Under the pieces are notes generated by a model that ran no database searches, was not told where the DNA came from, and was given only the letters and a program-made list of their open reading frames with translations. Shown here in pieces: positions 8,302 to 16,103 of a stretch of DNA of 17,311 nt. Made by a program: the position numbers and the translations under genes. Positions within the stretch are counted from its first letter, which is position 1. Each line of letters starts with the position of its first letter. Source of the DNA: CAYRIF01 sp964424205 (GTDB lineage: Bacteria; Bacteroidota; Bacteroidia; Cytophagales; Cyclobacteriaceae); assembly GCA_964424205.1 (NCBI GenBank), contig CAYRIF010000049.1:1-17311 (forward strand), given 5' to 3'.

Positions 8302-9264
8302 TTAATGTCTAAATCGTGGCGTCCTTATTATTTTTTTACTTCCTGTCGCCACAGCAGGTAGTTCAAAACTCAACATGATTTCATGCGAAGTTGGTTGTTT
8401 AGCGTCTCGACCAGCAATGATGTAATCAAATGCATAACCTAGTTTAAACGACTTTTCTTTACCAAAGGCATAACCTGCCATCAATATTGCCGCATCTCCT
8501 TGTCTGAAAGAGACACCTCCCCAAAACTGATCATCATAAGTTGCAATCATTCCAACTTCGAAAGAGACCGTATTCAAATCTGACTTTACTATTAACGAAG
8601 GCGATAGCACAAAATTGTTGTTAAAATCATAGTCATAGCCTCCAGTCAATGTAATATGATTTTCTAATGGGTTTCTCAACTTATTCAAGCCAAAATTAAA
8701 TTCGCTTCTCAAAATATGATTAGCGCTTAGTCCTATATAATAGGTTTCTGTTATATAATATACGCCCACTGCCATGTCAGGCCTTACTTGTGATTCTTTT
8801 CCTACTCGATCACCGAGTGCCTCATCATCAGGGTCAACAAGTCGATATTTCGCAAAATCTATAGATTGCGAAAAAATTCCCGCTTTAATACCAAAACTTA
8901 GTTTTGCATTTTTTATTGCCAAATGATAAGCATATGACATTTGTATTTCTATATTGTTCTGTGGCCCGGCTTCGTCTCGTACCGCATAAAACCCTGCGCC
9001 ACTTCTTAATCGAAGTATGGGTGTATTTAAGCTAAGTACTTGCGTCGTTGGTGCACCGCCATCACCGTCAAATGTACTGCTATACCCCAACCATTGGCTT
9101 CTATGAAAAAGTTTGATTTTGGTTACGCCTTCAATGCCAGCATAGGCCGGATTGAAATACAACGTATTGAACATGTATTGGCTAAACTGTGCGTCCTGCT
9201 GAGCAGACACAAAAGTAATGCTGCTAATAATCAGTAGTAGTGATAATGTTAATTTCCTTTTCAT
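8302..9264 (-). CDS. porP: PorP/SprF family type IX secretion outer-membrane protein
   Basis: This is a predicted outer-membrane beta-barrel of the PorP/SprF family; members dock on the T9SS and help deliver or attach particular cargo. I place the start at the ATG at 9264 (MKRKLTLSLLLIISS), which gives a clean signal peptide ending in FVSAQ. A TTG 21 bases upstream (9285) is in frame but would put seven polar residues before it. The mature N-terminus has the family signature QDAQFSQYMFNTLYFNPAYAG, followed by alternating beta strands such as LSFGIKAGIF and FKLGYAFDY. The C-terminus HEIMLSFELP is the usual last strand, followed by a short basic tail. The length is 320 residues. The position directly before gldK matches porP-porKLMN in Porphyromonas gingivalis. 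The paralogue type cannot be settled without a tree. Confidence 0.93.
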   Translation of the reverse strand: MKRKLTLSLLLIISSITFVSAQQDAQFSQYMFNTLYFNPAYAGIEGVTKIKLFHRSQWLGYSSTFDGDGGAPTTQVLSLNTPILRLRSGAGFYAVRDEAGPQNNIEIQMSYAYHLAIKNAKLSFGIKAGIFSQSIDFAKYRLVDPDDEALGDRVGKESQVRPDMAVGVYYITETYYIGLSANHILRSEFNFGLNKLRNPLENHITLTGGYDYDFNNNFVLSPSLIVKSDLNTVSFEVGMIATYDDQFWGGVSFRQGDAAILMAGYAFGKEKSFKLGYAFDYIIAGRDAKQPTSHEIMLSFELPAVATGSKKIIRTPRFRH

Positions 9265-9371
9265 CTGTTTATAATTGACTTTCAATGGTCATATGAAATC
9301 TTCTTGATTTCATTCGTTTTCTATTTCATAAACCATTGACTCATTGATACTTATAAAATCATTATCAGATA

Positions 9372-9379
9372 CAAACTTA
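9372..9379 (-). promoter_or_regulatory. Possible porP promoter -7 element
   Basis: The minus strand reads TAAGTTTG, a full match to TAnnTTTG, about 108 bases before the porP ATG. There is no good TTG at the expected -33 position (the nearest lies about 30 bases upstream). The 235-base spacer (9286-9520) otherwise holds only a weak hairpin at 9428-9449. Confidence 0.35.
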
Positions 9380-9427
9380 TGATTTTTAAATAAGTTTTAT
9401 ACACTCTGACAATAATAATAAATTAAA

Positions 9428-9449
9428 GGTAACATATTTTTTAGTTACC
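9428..9449 (-). terminator. Possible weak terminator between hemD and porP
   Basis: GGTAAC at 9428-9433 and GTTACC at 9444-9449 form a perfect 6-bp inverted repeat with a 10-base AT-rich loop. On the minus strand a T-rich run (TTTAATTTATTATT) follows. It lies 71 bases past the hemD stop. The stem is short, so it could instead be an operator. Confidence 0.35.
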
Positions 9450-9520
9450 CAGCTAAATGACTTAACAGGTTGTACGTTAGAAAAGTGCTATTGTTTTCAG
9501 AATTTTGAAAGGAAATTCAA

Positions 9521-10294
9521 CTATTTGCCATTTACTTTTTTGATATACAGCTCCAGCGCACCTGTCATAGAGGGCGCATTAGGTAGTGGGGCTTGTATGT
9601 CTAGCGCCAATCCTGCATCGGTCACAGCTTTGGCTGTAGTTGGGCCAAAAGTGGCTATTCTAGTGCTATTTTGGGTAAAATCAGGAAAATTGACCAATAG
9701 AGAATTGATGCCAGATGGACTATAAAAAGCAATGATGTCATAGTTGACATCAGCAAGATCAGAGAGGTCGCTTGCTACTGTTTTGTAAATTATAGCTTCG
9801 GTGTAATTATATTCGTTGTTTTGAAGAAAATTGGGAATGTCATTCTTCCTAATATTAGAACAAGGAAAGATAAATTTTTCCTTCGAGTGTTTTTTTAATA
9901 CTTCAATCAAATCCATTGCGGTTCTCACCCCTGTGAAAATTTTTCGCTTCCGTATTACAATGTATTTTTGAAGATAGTTAGCAGTTTGTTCAGAAATACA
10001 ATAGTATTTCATGTCACTCGGCATCTCGGTTTTACTTTCTTGGCAAAGCCTGAAGTAATGATCCACCGCATTTCTGCTGGTGAAAATAACCGCTGTATAA
10101 TCAAGAAAGTTGATTTTCTGCTTTCGGAACTCCTTGTATCCAATTGGATCAACTTCAATAAATGGCCTGAAGTCAATTTTCAACTTATATCTTTCTGCCA
10201 ACGCATAGTAAGGCGACTTGTCACTACTAGGTTTGGGCTGTGAAACTAAAATGCTTTTTACTGTTTTCAATCGTGCTTGTGCATTCTTCGCCAT
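9521..10294 (-). CDS. hemD: Uroporphyrinogen-III synthase
   Basis: HemD closes and isomerises hydroxymethylbilane to uroporphyrinogen III in tetrapyrrole (haem) synthesis, in the cytoplasm. The family has few fixed residues, but the two-lobed Rossmann-like pattern is visible: KSILVSQPKP at the start, TAVIFTSRNAVDHYF in the first lobe, DIIAFYSPSGINSLL and RIATFGPTTAKAVTDAGL in the second. The length of 257 residues is usual. The N-terminus KSILVSQPKPSSDKSPYY and the following KLKIDFRPF are characteristic of the Bacteroidota form as I know it. It begins 33 bases after the DUF4271 gene, the neighbour it commonly has in this phylum. The rest of the haem pathway is not nearby, so the linkage to T9SS genes is positional rather than metabolic. 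Confidence 0.92.
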   Translation of the reverse strand: MAKNAQARLKTVKSILVSQPKPSSDKSPYYALAERYKLKIDFRPFIEVDPIGYKEFRKQKINFLDYTAVIFTSRNAVDHYFRLCQESKTEMPSDMKYYCISEQTANYLQKYIVIRKRKIFTGVRTAMDLIEVLKKHSKEKFIFPCSNIRKNDIPNFLQNNEYNYTEAIIYKTVASDLSDLADVNYDIIAFYSPSGINSLLVNFPDFTQNSTRIATFGPTTAKAVTDAGLALDIQAPLPNAPSMTGALELYIKKVNGK

Positions 10295-10327
10295 ATCTTC
10301 ACCAATTTTTATTATCCCCCAAAATCA

Positions 10328-11488
10328 TCAATTCCATATAAAAATTTTAAACCCCATCAAGAGCGGAAAAATTTCTGTGGCGCAAAGGTATAAAAATAAA
10401 TATAAATTTTTAAATGTTACCAACCTTAAAAACTTTATATACAGAAAAATAACCCTGAGAACAGAGAGCCCAGCTATCAAATATATAACCCAATTAAAAT
10501 CGCTAGCCACTGGAGTATAGGAGTAAAACATGATAACAAGCACAAAAATAAGTGTTGCTGAATAGATGAAAATGGATAGTCGAAGAAATTCAAAAAAATG
10601 TGTGCTTACCATTTCGGTAAACCGCATTAGTTTACTTATCACACGAATCAATAGGAATTTTAAAATAAGTGCAAAAAAAACAAGAGCAGATAGTTTAAGC
10701 CAACCATACATGACCATTGCTAATCCATCATACTTTACGGGTACTAGATTTGCAAAGACTTCGTGTTGCTGTTGAAAAACTACTACTAAAACAAAGGCTA
10801 TAAAAGAGCTGTGTAAAAATAAAATGAACAATGTAAACCTATCAAATAAGCTGAGTTTTCCGGCATTATCTGATCGCAAGACAAAAGTGAATGTTTTGTT
10901 AAGTGCATAGTACTCTTTAAATAATTTCGGATTGGTATTATAGGCAATTCCTAATAAACTTGTGAAGAGTAAAAGAGCAATGATATAAAAATTTTTTACA
11001 CCTCCCTTTTTTCTTTCAATTAAATCATTTTCTATATTTTTTGAGGTTGCTTGATCTGTGATTATTGGCGATATCAAATAGGTGCTAAATTCTTTAAACC
11101 TAAGGGACTCATTATAGACAGAAATGTAAAGATTGTCCTTTTTGAATACTGCAAAAAGACTATCAATATTCAGGTTAAAGCATTCATTGGCATCATAAAC
11201 CGCCATGATTTTTTCTTCAATAAAAAAAGATGTTCCAGCTTGAACACAACAGTGTAGTTGCTGTCCTTTTGCTTCATTTTTTTTAACAAAAAAAGCGAAG
11301 CTATTGGCTAATTGCCCTGTGTTTTCTATGAATGGGACATATATATCATGTTTTTGATCATACACTAACCATTCACTTTTAAGATTTTTTTTTGTTTCTT
11401 CATCAATCACTGATGAAAAAACTGGTGCGATGAACAATAAAATTATAGCAATATTTAGTAACGAAATTTTTAGAATACCCCTATGCAT
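10328..11488 (-). CDS. DUF4271-type integral membrane protein with N-terminal extracytoplasmic region
   Basis: The function is unknown. Residues 1-25 form a signal peptide or first membrane helix. About 30-160 is a hydrophilic region, presumably periplasmic, with a Cys pair (LHCCVQAG, Cys80-Cys81) and a third Cys at 103. A helix at about 166-183 follows, and then five or six hydrophobic helices (from about 213 to the end). The C-terminal helical part matches the DUF4271 family: the start FVLRSDNAGKLSLFDRF, the middle QQHEVFANL, and position next to hemD all fit. I assign the family from memory and context. The protein is 386 residues; the membrane part alone is about 220, so the N-terminal region is an addition. 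Its ATG overlaps the end of the upstream glycosyltransferase gene by 8 bases (ATGCATAG), which implies translational coupling. The C-terminus is LMGFKIFIWN. Confidence 0.75.
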   Translation of the reverse strand: MHRGILKISLLNIAIILLFIAPVFSSVIDEETKKNLKSEWLVYDQKHDIYVPFIENTGQLANSFAFFVKKNEAKGQQLHCCVQAGTSFFIEEKIMAVYDANECFNLNIDSLFAVFKKDNLYISVYNESLRFKEFSTYLISPIITDQATSKNIENDLIERKKGGVKNFYIIALLLFTSLLGIAYNTNPKLFKEYYALNKTFTFVLRSDNAGKLSLFDRFTLFILFLHSSFIAFVLVVVFQQQHEVFANLVPVKYDGLAMVMYGWLKLSALVFFALILKFLLIRVISKLMRFTEMVSTHFFEFLRLSIFIYSATLIFVLVIMFYSYTPVASDFNWVIYLIAGLSVLRVIFLYIKFLRLVTFKNLYLFLYLCATEIFPLLMGFKIFIWN

Positions 11489-12506
11489 TGATTACATCTT
11501 CTTTTTCCTCTTTCACAAAATAACCTAGCAGTAAACTGATGAATACTGTAAAGATTAAAATGATTAACAGTAATTGAAAATTTCCCAAATCTGAAAATAC
11601 AAACATAAAACCTATGACCAGCAGGTTGGTTAGAATCATAATCATAAGTACCGTCAATTGTGACCAGCCAAGTGCTAATAAATTATGATGTAAATGATTT
11701 CTATCTGGGTGGAAGGGCCATTTACCACTAAATACCCGAATCGTAAATACCCTTAATGTGTCAAAAAGTGGTAGGATTAATATACCGATGGCCAAGGCAG
11801 GGGCGGAATCTACAATTTTCATTTCTACGAATTCTATAGCCATGACTGAAAGAATAAAACCACTTACAAGTGAGCCTGTATCACCCATAAATATTCTTGC
11901 TTTATGAATATTATATTTTAAGAACCCAAGTGAACCTCCTGCAAGTGCAAAAGCGGCATAAGAATATACATTGTTATAATAATAGAAATAACTGCCAAAT
12001 ACTAGCGAAACAATAAGGATAACTGTTCCAGCAAGCCCATCCATTCCATCAAGCAAGTTAATAGCATTGGTAACGCCTATGATTACAAAAAAAGTAAATA
12101 CAAAACTTATCTCAGGCTCCAGCTCATAAATACCAAAAATACCTTGGAAGCTAGTGATTTTGACTTTGCCAATGACCATAACGATACCGCCAGCAAGTAA
12201 TTGGACAAAGAATTTTTTTAATGCAGACACTGATACCAAATCATCTTTTACACCTAAAAAGAAAATAATAAGGCATCCCGCCAACAATTGTTGTACTCCA
12301 TGCGATAAGACACCAAAAATAGTAAGTGCTGACATAAAACCAGCAAAAATTGCTAATCCGCCCAACCTAGGGGTTAGTGATCTGTGAATGGTTCTATGGT
12401 TAGGCCTATCCAATAAACTTTTTGTATGTGCCACAGAAATAATAGAAGGCACTGCAAAAAGAGCTACCAAAAATGCCCATAAAAAGGTCAATACAATATC
12501 AAGCAT
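11481..12506 (-). CDS. Polyisoprenyl-phosphate sugar-1-phosphate transferase (WecA/TagO/MraY superfamily)
   Basis: This integral membrane enzyme transfers a sugar-1-phosphate (often GlcNAc-1-P) from a UDP-sugar to undecaprenyl phosphate, the first step of building a surface glycan. About ten membrane helices cover the 341 residues. The family motifs are in order: the Asp-Asp pair in GVKDDL (88-89), NAINLLDGMDGLAG (147-160), IFMGDTGSL (205-213, with Asp209), and HPDRNHLHH (266-274). The His-rich last motif points to the WecA/TagO branch rather than MraY. It is first in a cluster with the DUF4271 gene and hemD, overlapping the former by 8 bases. Its upstream region is cut by the assembly gap after only 27 bases, so its promoter and any neighbour are not visible. 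The glycan it serves is unknown. Confidence 0.93.
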   Translation of the reverse strand: MLDIVLTFLWAFLVALFAVPSIISVAHTKSLLDRPNHRTIHRSLTPRLGGLAIFAGFMSALTIFGVLSHGVQQLLAGCLIIFFLGVKDDLVSVSALKKFFVQLLAGGIVMVIGKVKITSFQGIFGIYELEPEISFVFTFFVIIGVTNAINLLDGMDGLAGTVILIVSLVFGSYFYYYNNVYSYAAFALAGGSLGFLKYNIHKARIFMGDTGSLVSGFILSVMAIEFVEMKIVDSAPALAIGILILPLFDTLRVFTIRVFSGKWPFHPDRNHLHHNLLALGWSQLTVLMIMILTNLLVIGFMFVFSDLGNFQLLLIILIFTVFISLLLGYFVKEEKEDVINA

Positions 12507-12533
12507 AAAAATTTGTGTACGCTAAAATTTCTG

Positions 12534-12633
12534 NNNNNNNNNNNNNNNNNNNNNNNNNNNNNNNNNNNNNNNNNNNNNNNNNNNNNNNNNNNNNNNNNNN
12601 NNNNNNNNNNNNNNNNNNNNNNNNNNNNNNNNN
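12534..12633. other. Assembly gap (100 N)
   Basis: Exactly 100 undetermined bases. The round number is the usual placeholder for a gap of unknown size. The right flank carries the tail of a plus-strand gene whose body is missing, so the true gap is probably longer than 100 bases. Confidence 0.95.
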
Positions 12634-12750
12634 CCCTTGGAAATAGAAAAACCCTTCCCAGATTTCGAAGAAGATTCTACTAATTTCTTAATTCTTTTTC
12701 CTGGGAAGAGTACTAAAATAAACTGCTCCAAAGGTTTGAAATTAAAATGA
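12634..12750 (+). CDS. 3' end of an unidentified plus-strand gene, possibly GH2/beta-mannosidase-like
   Basis: From the gap edge one plus-strand frame is open for 38 codons to a TGA at 12748-12750. It reads in part FEEDSTNFLILFPGKSTKI and ends GLKLK. Acidic residues, an Asn-Phe pair and LFPG before alternating residues look like the last Ig-like strands of family 2 glycosidases (beta-mannosidase type), where a motif of the form DNxFxLxPGE is common. This is a resemblance only; the fragment is short. The gene body and start lie in the gap, convergent with the amidase gene to the right. An overlapping minus-strand frame is also open but is more basic and resembles nothing I know. Confidence 0.45.
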   Translation, partial: PLEIEKPFPDFEEDSTNFLILFPGKSTKINCSKGLKLK

Positions 12751-12762
12751 AATAGAAAACCC

Positions 12763-12774
12763 CCCGTTGTCGGG
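12763..12774 (-). terminator. Possible terminator after the amidase gene
   Basis: CCCG-ACAA-CGGG on the minus strand is followed by GGGTTTTCTATTTC. The stem is only 4 bp but all G/C. It lies 106 bases past the amidase stop and just beyond the end of the convergent fragment. A second, bulged hairpin (AAAAG with CTTTT, about 12821-12851) lies between; which one is used cannot be told. Confidence 0.3.
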
Positions 12775-12879
12775 AATTATACGAAATAAAAATGGAAGGG
12801 ATAAGAAAATTGTAGTCAATAAAAGCCTTTAAAAATAGAAAAGGGACTTTTAAAATGGTTAGTCTAAAGTGGGTGAGTA

Positions 12880-13677
12880 CTATTTTCCAATAGCCTCTAA
12901 CTCATTTTTGTAAGACTTTATAGCGCGGTAGATTCCTGAAGCAATATAGACCTGATTCTTTTTTTCATTGAGATACTTTTCTTCTTTGACATTGGTCAAG
13001 TAACCAATTTCTACCAATACACTTGGCATTGAGGTTTTCCATAGTACTAGAAACCCAGCTTGCTTAACACCCCTACTATGTCGTTCAACCCGTGTTTTAA
13101 ATTGCCCTTCAATTTTGTCAGCAACATTCATACTGTTCTCTAAATAGGCATTTTGAAAAAGTGAAAATAAAATATATCCTTCGGTTGAAGTTGGGTCAAA
13201 CCCTTCGTAGTTATCGATGTAATTATCCTCTTGCAGAATCGATGCATTTTCTCTTACCGCAACATTCAAATTCCCTTTGGTTTTGTGAAGCCCCATCACG
13301 TAGGTTTCAGTTCCTGCAATAGCGCTTTTGCTAATCGCATTGCAGTGAATTGAAATGAACAGATCTGCATTATTTCGGTTGGCAATATTTGCGCGCTCGT
13401 GTAATTCTATAAATTCATCTGTTTTTCTTGTATATATAATTTTTACATCAGGCAGGTTTTCTTCCAAAATTCTTCCAAGCTCCAATGCCACAGCAAGCGC
13501 TACATGCTTCTCTTTTGAAGTTTTTCCATGGGTACCTGGGTCTTTGCCGCCATGCCCAGCATCAATGACTATGGTTTTTAATTTGTAAGTATTACTTTTG
13601 TCATCAGGCGTCTGAAAAGACGTAAAAAAGAACAAGGCTAAAGTTGATAATAATATCAGTTTTGAATTCACAGTCAA
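12880..13677 (-). CDS. Exported N-acetylmuramoyl-L-alanine amidase (Amidase_3 / AmiC type)
   Basis: The zinc enzyme cleaves the bond between muramic acid and the peptide stem of peptidoglycan, acting in the periplasm. An N-terminal hydrophobic stretch (residues 6-21) serves as signal peptide. Zinc ligands are His42 (IDAGHGGKDPG), Glu56 (SKEKHV) and His111 (FISIHCNA); the catalytic Glu is Glu223 (LVEIGYLTN). Residues about 130-185 form an insertion (with EGYILFSLFQNAYLENS) that I know from Bacteroidota members and that may regulate access to the site. The length is 265 residues with no LysM or other binding domain. The start is uncommon: an in-frame TAA lies 15 bases before TTG 13677, and no ATG is available, so translation begins at TTG 13677 or GTG 13671. 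It is 195 bases downstream of the OmpA-family gene, but a terminator lies between them. Confidence 0.94.
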   Translation of the reverse strand: MTVNSKLILLSTLALFFFTSFQTPDDKSNTYKLKTIVIDAGHGGKDPGTHGKTSKEKHVALAVALELGRILEENLPDVKIIYTRKTDEFIELHERANIANRNNADLFISIHCNAISKSAIAGTETYVMGLHKTKGNLNVAVRENASILQEDNYIDNYEGFDPTSTEGYILFSLFQNAYLENSMNVADKIEGQFKTRVERHSRGVKQAGFLVLWKTSMPSVLVEIGYLTNVKEEKYLNEKKNQVYIASGIYRAIKSYKNELEAIGK

Positions 13678-13740
13678 ATGGTTTTTTCTTTAGTAACTAC
13701 AAAATGTTTGCCATTTATACAAAAGTGCAAAAAAATCTTA

Positions 13741-13770
13741 GAAAAAAGAAAAATTAACCCCATAGGAGTT
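13741..13770 (-). terminator. Rho-independent terminator after the PorE-like gene
   Basis: On the minus strand AACTCC (13770-13765), TAT, GGGGTT (13761-13756) form a 6-bp stem with one G-T pair and a 3-base loop, followed by AATTTTTCTTTTTTC. It is 103 bases past the stop of the OmpA-family gene and separates it from the amidase gene. Confidence 0.5.
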
Positions 13771-13872
13771 GATTATTTGTAAAAAAAACCAATAATTTGG
13801 CAGCATCGTAGGTGTGATATTATAAATTGAGCCCTCTCCTTCACAAGGGTTTAACCAGAGCAAAAATAGGCT

Positions 13873-15891
13873 TTACAAACTCAACACTTCAATTTCCACT
13901 CGCCTATTGAGTTTTCGGGATATTTCAAAATCGTTGCTCGTAACTGGCTTTGTTCCCGCAAGTCCTTTTATCATTATTCTATTGCCGTCAATCCCTTTTG
14001 CCATTAAGTATTTCCTGATTTTTAAAGCCCTACTTTTAGACAGATCATATTTTAGTTGGTTATTTCCCCGACTATCGGTGTGTCCAGATAGTTTGATTTT
14101 CATCGTGGGATATTTCTTAAGTGTTGCTAATAACGCAGCAAATGTTTTTCTAGACTTTGCTAAAATATCTACTGTTGCCTCCTCAAAGTATATAGGTTCA
14201 AAGTGAAACAAACTAGCAAGCGGCGTGAGGTAAATATTTTTTTCTAATTCTCTGAAACCATCAATCTTGCAACATAAATGAACTTCATTTTTTTCTGTTT
14301 TATAGCCTTTGGCACTGATGTTTAGACGGTAGTTTGTTTCAGGTTTTAGAATTAAACTGTAGCGACCGGTTAGCGGGTCGGTAGTTGTCAATAATGCGAT
14401 ATCTTGTTCAATATCAATTTCCGCAGCTATTGGCTCTTTTGTTTTCGAATTCAGAATTTTCCCTTTAACGAGCAGCATCGGTTCTGGCTTGAATGCTTGT
14501 GGTAAGGCAATTCTAAAAATATTTTTGGGGTCGCTCATTGTTCCTTTTCCTTGCACAAAATATGCATAATCTCCCGAAGCAGGCATGCTATAATAGGCAT
14601 CCCAACCTGCGGTGTTAATACCACTGCCTAGGTTTGTTGGTTTCGTCCAGTTTTTCCAAGTATCATCTATCCTTTTCGTATAAAAAATATCGCTACTGCC
14701 GTAGCCACCGTGACCATTGGAAGCGAAGTAAAGGGTCATATCATCTGATGCCAGGAAGGGTGCAAATTCGGCACGTTCGGTGTTTATTCTGTATCCTAAA
14801 TTATGTGGTTTTGACCAATGGGTTTCATCTATTAAGTGACTCACATAAAGATCTTGCCCACCTACTCCCTCACTTCTATCTATGGCTAGCAATAGGTGTT
14901 TACCATTATTAGAAAGGTAAAAATCGGCATATTTACTGCGGTTGTAATAATCTGCTATATTTAATTGCCTTGGATAACCCCACCCATGAGCCCTTTTTGT
15001 AGAGATGGATACACCATCAATTTTTTTGTTTGACCACCGGTCATAATGGTTAATGAGTACTAGTTTATTGCCATCGGTACTGACGGCACTCACGCCGTTT
15101 GGAAATTTATTGTTTAATGGAGAGCCAATATTTTTGGCGGGTTGCCAGCGACCATTTTTTAGCGTTGAAAAATAGATGTCTTGTTCGTCTTCCTTTCCAT
15201 CCACATTGCCGGGGTAGTTTTTTCTTGAAAAAAACAAAGTTTTCCCATCAGGGGAAATGAGAGGTTTGATTTCAGAATAGTTGGTGTTTATACTTTCCCC
15301 TAGGTTTTCTTTCAACGAAGAAAAAGAGCTTTCTATGTCAAAATTATCAATGCCCATGGCTTTGAATTTTTGTTTGAGGGTGCTTTCATACGCCACATTG
15401 GCGATACCGATGGCATCAATCTGACTCCAACCCTTGTTCGAAACCGTACTTAGATTTACTTCCACCTTTTTTACTTTATAACTCGTTTTTTGCAGTTTGA
15501 TACAAAGCATACGGTATGACATTTTGAGTTGCCTTGTGTCATTTTTGTACACACTATACTTTTTTCCTTTTTCGTCATACAGCGAAACATCAGTGATGCG
15601 CCCAGGCAAATAACTTTCTAGAATCAATACCTGTTGCGCATAATGCGGCTCATCAAAATTAACGACTAAAGTGCCAAATGACATGTCTGAGGCTAATCTA
15701 AAAGCATGTGGACTTAACTGGCCGTAGGGTTGTGCATTTGGCCTGCCTAATGCTTGTTTGGCAGACCAGTCAGAAGCAGCAAATTCGTTGTGTTGGAAAT
15801 CTAAATCAGTAGACCAGTATACATCGTTTGAGAATGCTGAGGTAGATAAGAAGACAAATAAAAATAGCCCGAAGCTTTTCAAAAAATGCAT
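13873..15891 (-). CDS. PorE-like OmpA-family protein with PD40 propeller and carboxypeptidase-regulatory-like domain
   Basis: I start at the ATG at 15891 (MHFLKSFGLFLFVFL), which gives a standard signal peptide ending near SAFSN; an ATG ten codons upstream is less likely. From that start (672 residues) I see: an N-terminal beta domain at about 25-165 with a discoidin-like LGRPNAQPYG motif; a WD40-like PD40 propeller at about 208-465, with repeats such as KPLISPDGKTLFFSR, DIYFS and FAPFLASDDMTLYFASN; a carboxypeptidase-regulatory-like domain at about 473-556; and an OmpA C-terminal domain at about 562-672. In the last, GHTDSRG and SRALKIRKYL supply Asp606 and Arg621, the pair that binds diaminopimelate in peptidoglycan. 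The propeller-CRD-OmpA order is that of T9SS PorE, which links the secretion machine to the cell wall, but the TPR part of PorE is replaced here. A lipobox is not visible. The T9SS role is inference. Confidence 0.85.
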   Translation of the reverse strand: MHFLKSFGLFLFVFLSTSAFSNDVYWSTDLDFQHNEFAASDWSAKQALGRPNAQPYGQLSPHAFRLASDMSFGTLVVNFDEPHYAQQVLILESYLPGRITDVSLYDEKGKKYSVYKNDTRQLKMSYRMLCIKLQKTSYKVKKVEVNLSTVSNKGWSQIDAIGIANVAYESTLKQKFKAMGIDNFDIESSFSSLKENLGESINTNYSEIKPLISPDGKTLFFSRKNYPGNVDGKEDEQDIYFSTLKNGRWQPAKNIGSPLNNKFPNGVSAVSTDGNKLVLINHYDRWSNKKIDGVSISTKRAHGWGYPRQLNIADYYNRSKYADFYLSNNGKHLLLAIDRSEGVGGQDLYVSHLIDETHWSKPHNLGYRINTERAEFAPFLASDDMTLYFASNGHGGYGSSDIFYTKRIDDTWKNWTKPTNLGSGINTAGWDAYYSMPASGDYAYFVQGKGTMSDPKNIFRIALPQAFKPEPMLLVKGKILNSKTKEPIAAEIDIEQDIALLTTTDPLTGRYSLILKPETNYRLNISAKGYKTEKNEVHLCCKIDGFRELEKNIYLTPLASLFHFEPIYFEEATVDILAKSRKTFAALLATLKKYPTMKIKLSGHTDSRGNNQLKYDLSKSRALKIRKYLMAKGIDGNRIMIKGLAGTKPVTSNDFEISRKLNRRVEIEVLSL

Positions 15892-15979
15892 ATTGTCAAG
15901 ATTAGTAATGACAAAAGTCACTCTTTTTCCCGAATAATAAAAATATAAATAATATCTATACTATTATAGAAAATATCGA

Positions 15980-16011
15980 TTTGATGTATAACAAAATATA
16001 ATTAATATTTG
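15980..16011 (+). promoter_or_regulatory. Possible promoter of the peroxiredoxin operon, in a divergent region
   Basis: TTTG (15980-15983) and AATATTTG (16004-16011) are 20 bases apart, close to the Bacteroidota pattern with one mismatch in the -7 box. The leader to the ATG at 16104 would be about 85 bases. The same region read on the minus strand has TTG (16020-16018), 17 bases, and TATATTTTG (ending 15992), a possible overlapping promoter for the PorE-like gene. No OxyR or PerR operator is evident in the 212-base spacer. Confidence 0.35.
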
Positions 16012-16103
16012 CATTGCCAATATGTAATTGAATAACAATTATTTAATTTACAGGTATATTTAGAAACAGAAATTATTTATAACAACTTTTAAAAAATAGA
16101 AAT

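Noticed and set aside
9265..9285. Upstream TTG start for porP
   Set aside because: It adds seven polar residues in front of a standard signal peptide; the ATG at 9264 is the better start.
9480..9520. GAATTT/AAATTC inverted repeat just after hemD as a terminator
   Set aside because: The stem is all weak pairs except one, and no T-run follows on the minus strand.
11481..12506. Reading the sugar-phosphate transferase as MraY
   Set aside because: The HPDRNHLHH motif and the absence of cell-wall (mur) neighbours favour the WecA/TagO branch.
12654..12709. Inverted repeat CTTCCCAG / CTGGGAAG about 40 bases apart near the gap
   Set aside because: Both arms fall in the coding tail fragment, the loop is long, and nothing suggests a structured RNA or a mobile-element end.
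12522..12731. Minus-strand frame running through the N gap
   Set aside because: Most of it is undetermined bases, its only start is TTG, and the opposite strand offers a more protein-like frame with a proper stop.
12880..13677. Reading the amidase as a phage endolysin
   Set aside because: It has a signal peptide and a Bacteroidota-type insertion, and no phage gene is nearby.
15892..15921. Upstream ATG for the PorE-like gene
   Set aside because: The next ATG at 15891 gives a clean signal peptide, whereas the longer form adds ten residues without the basic start expected of a signal sequence.
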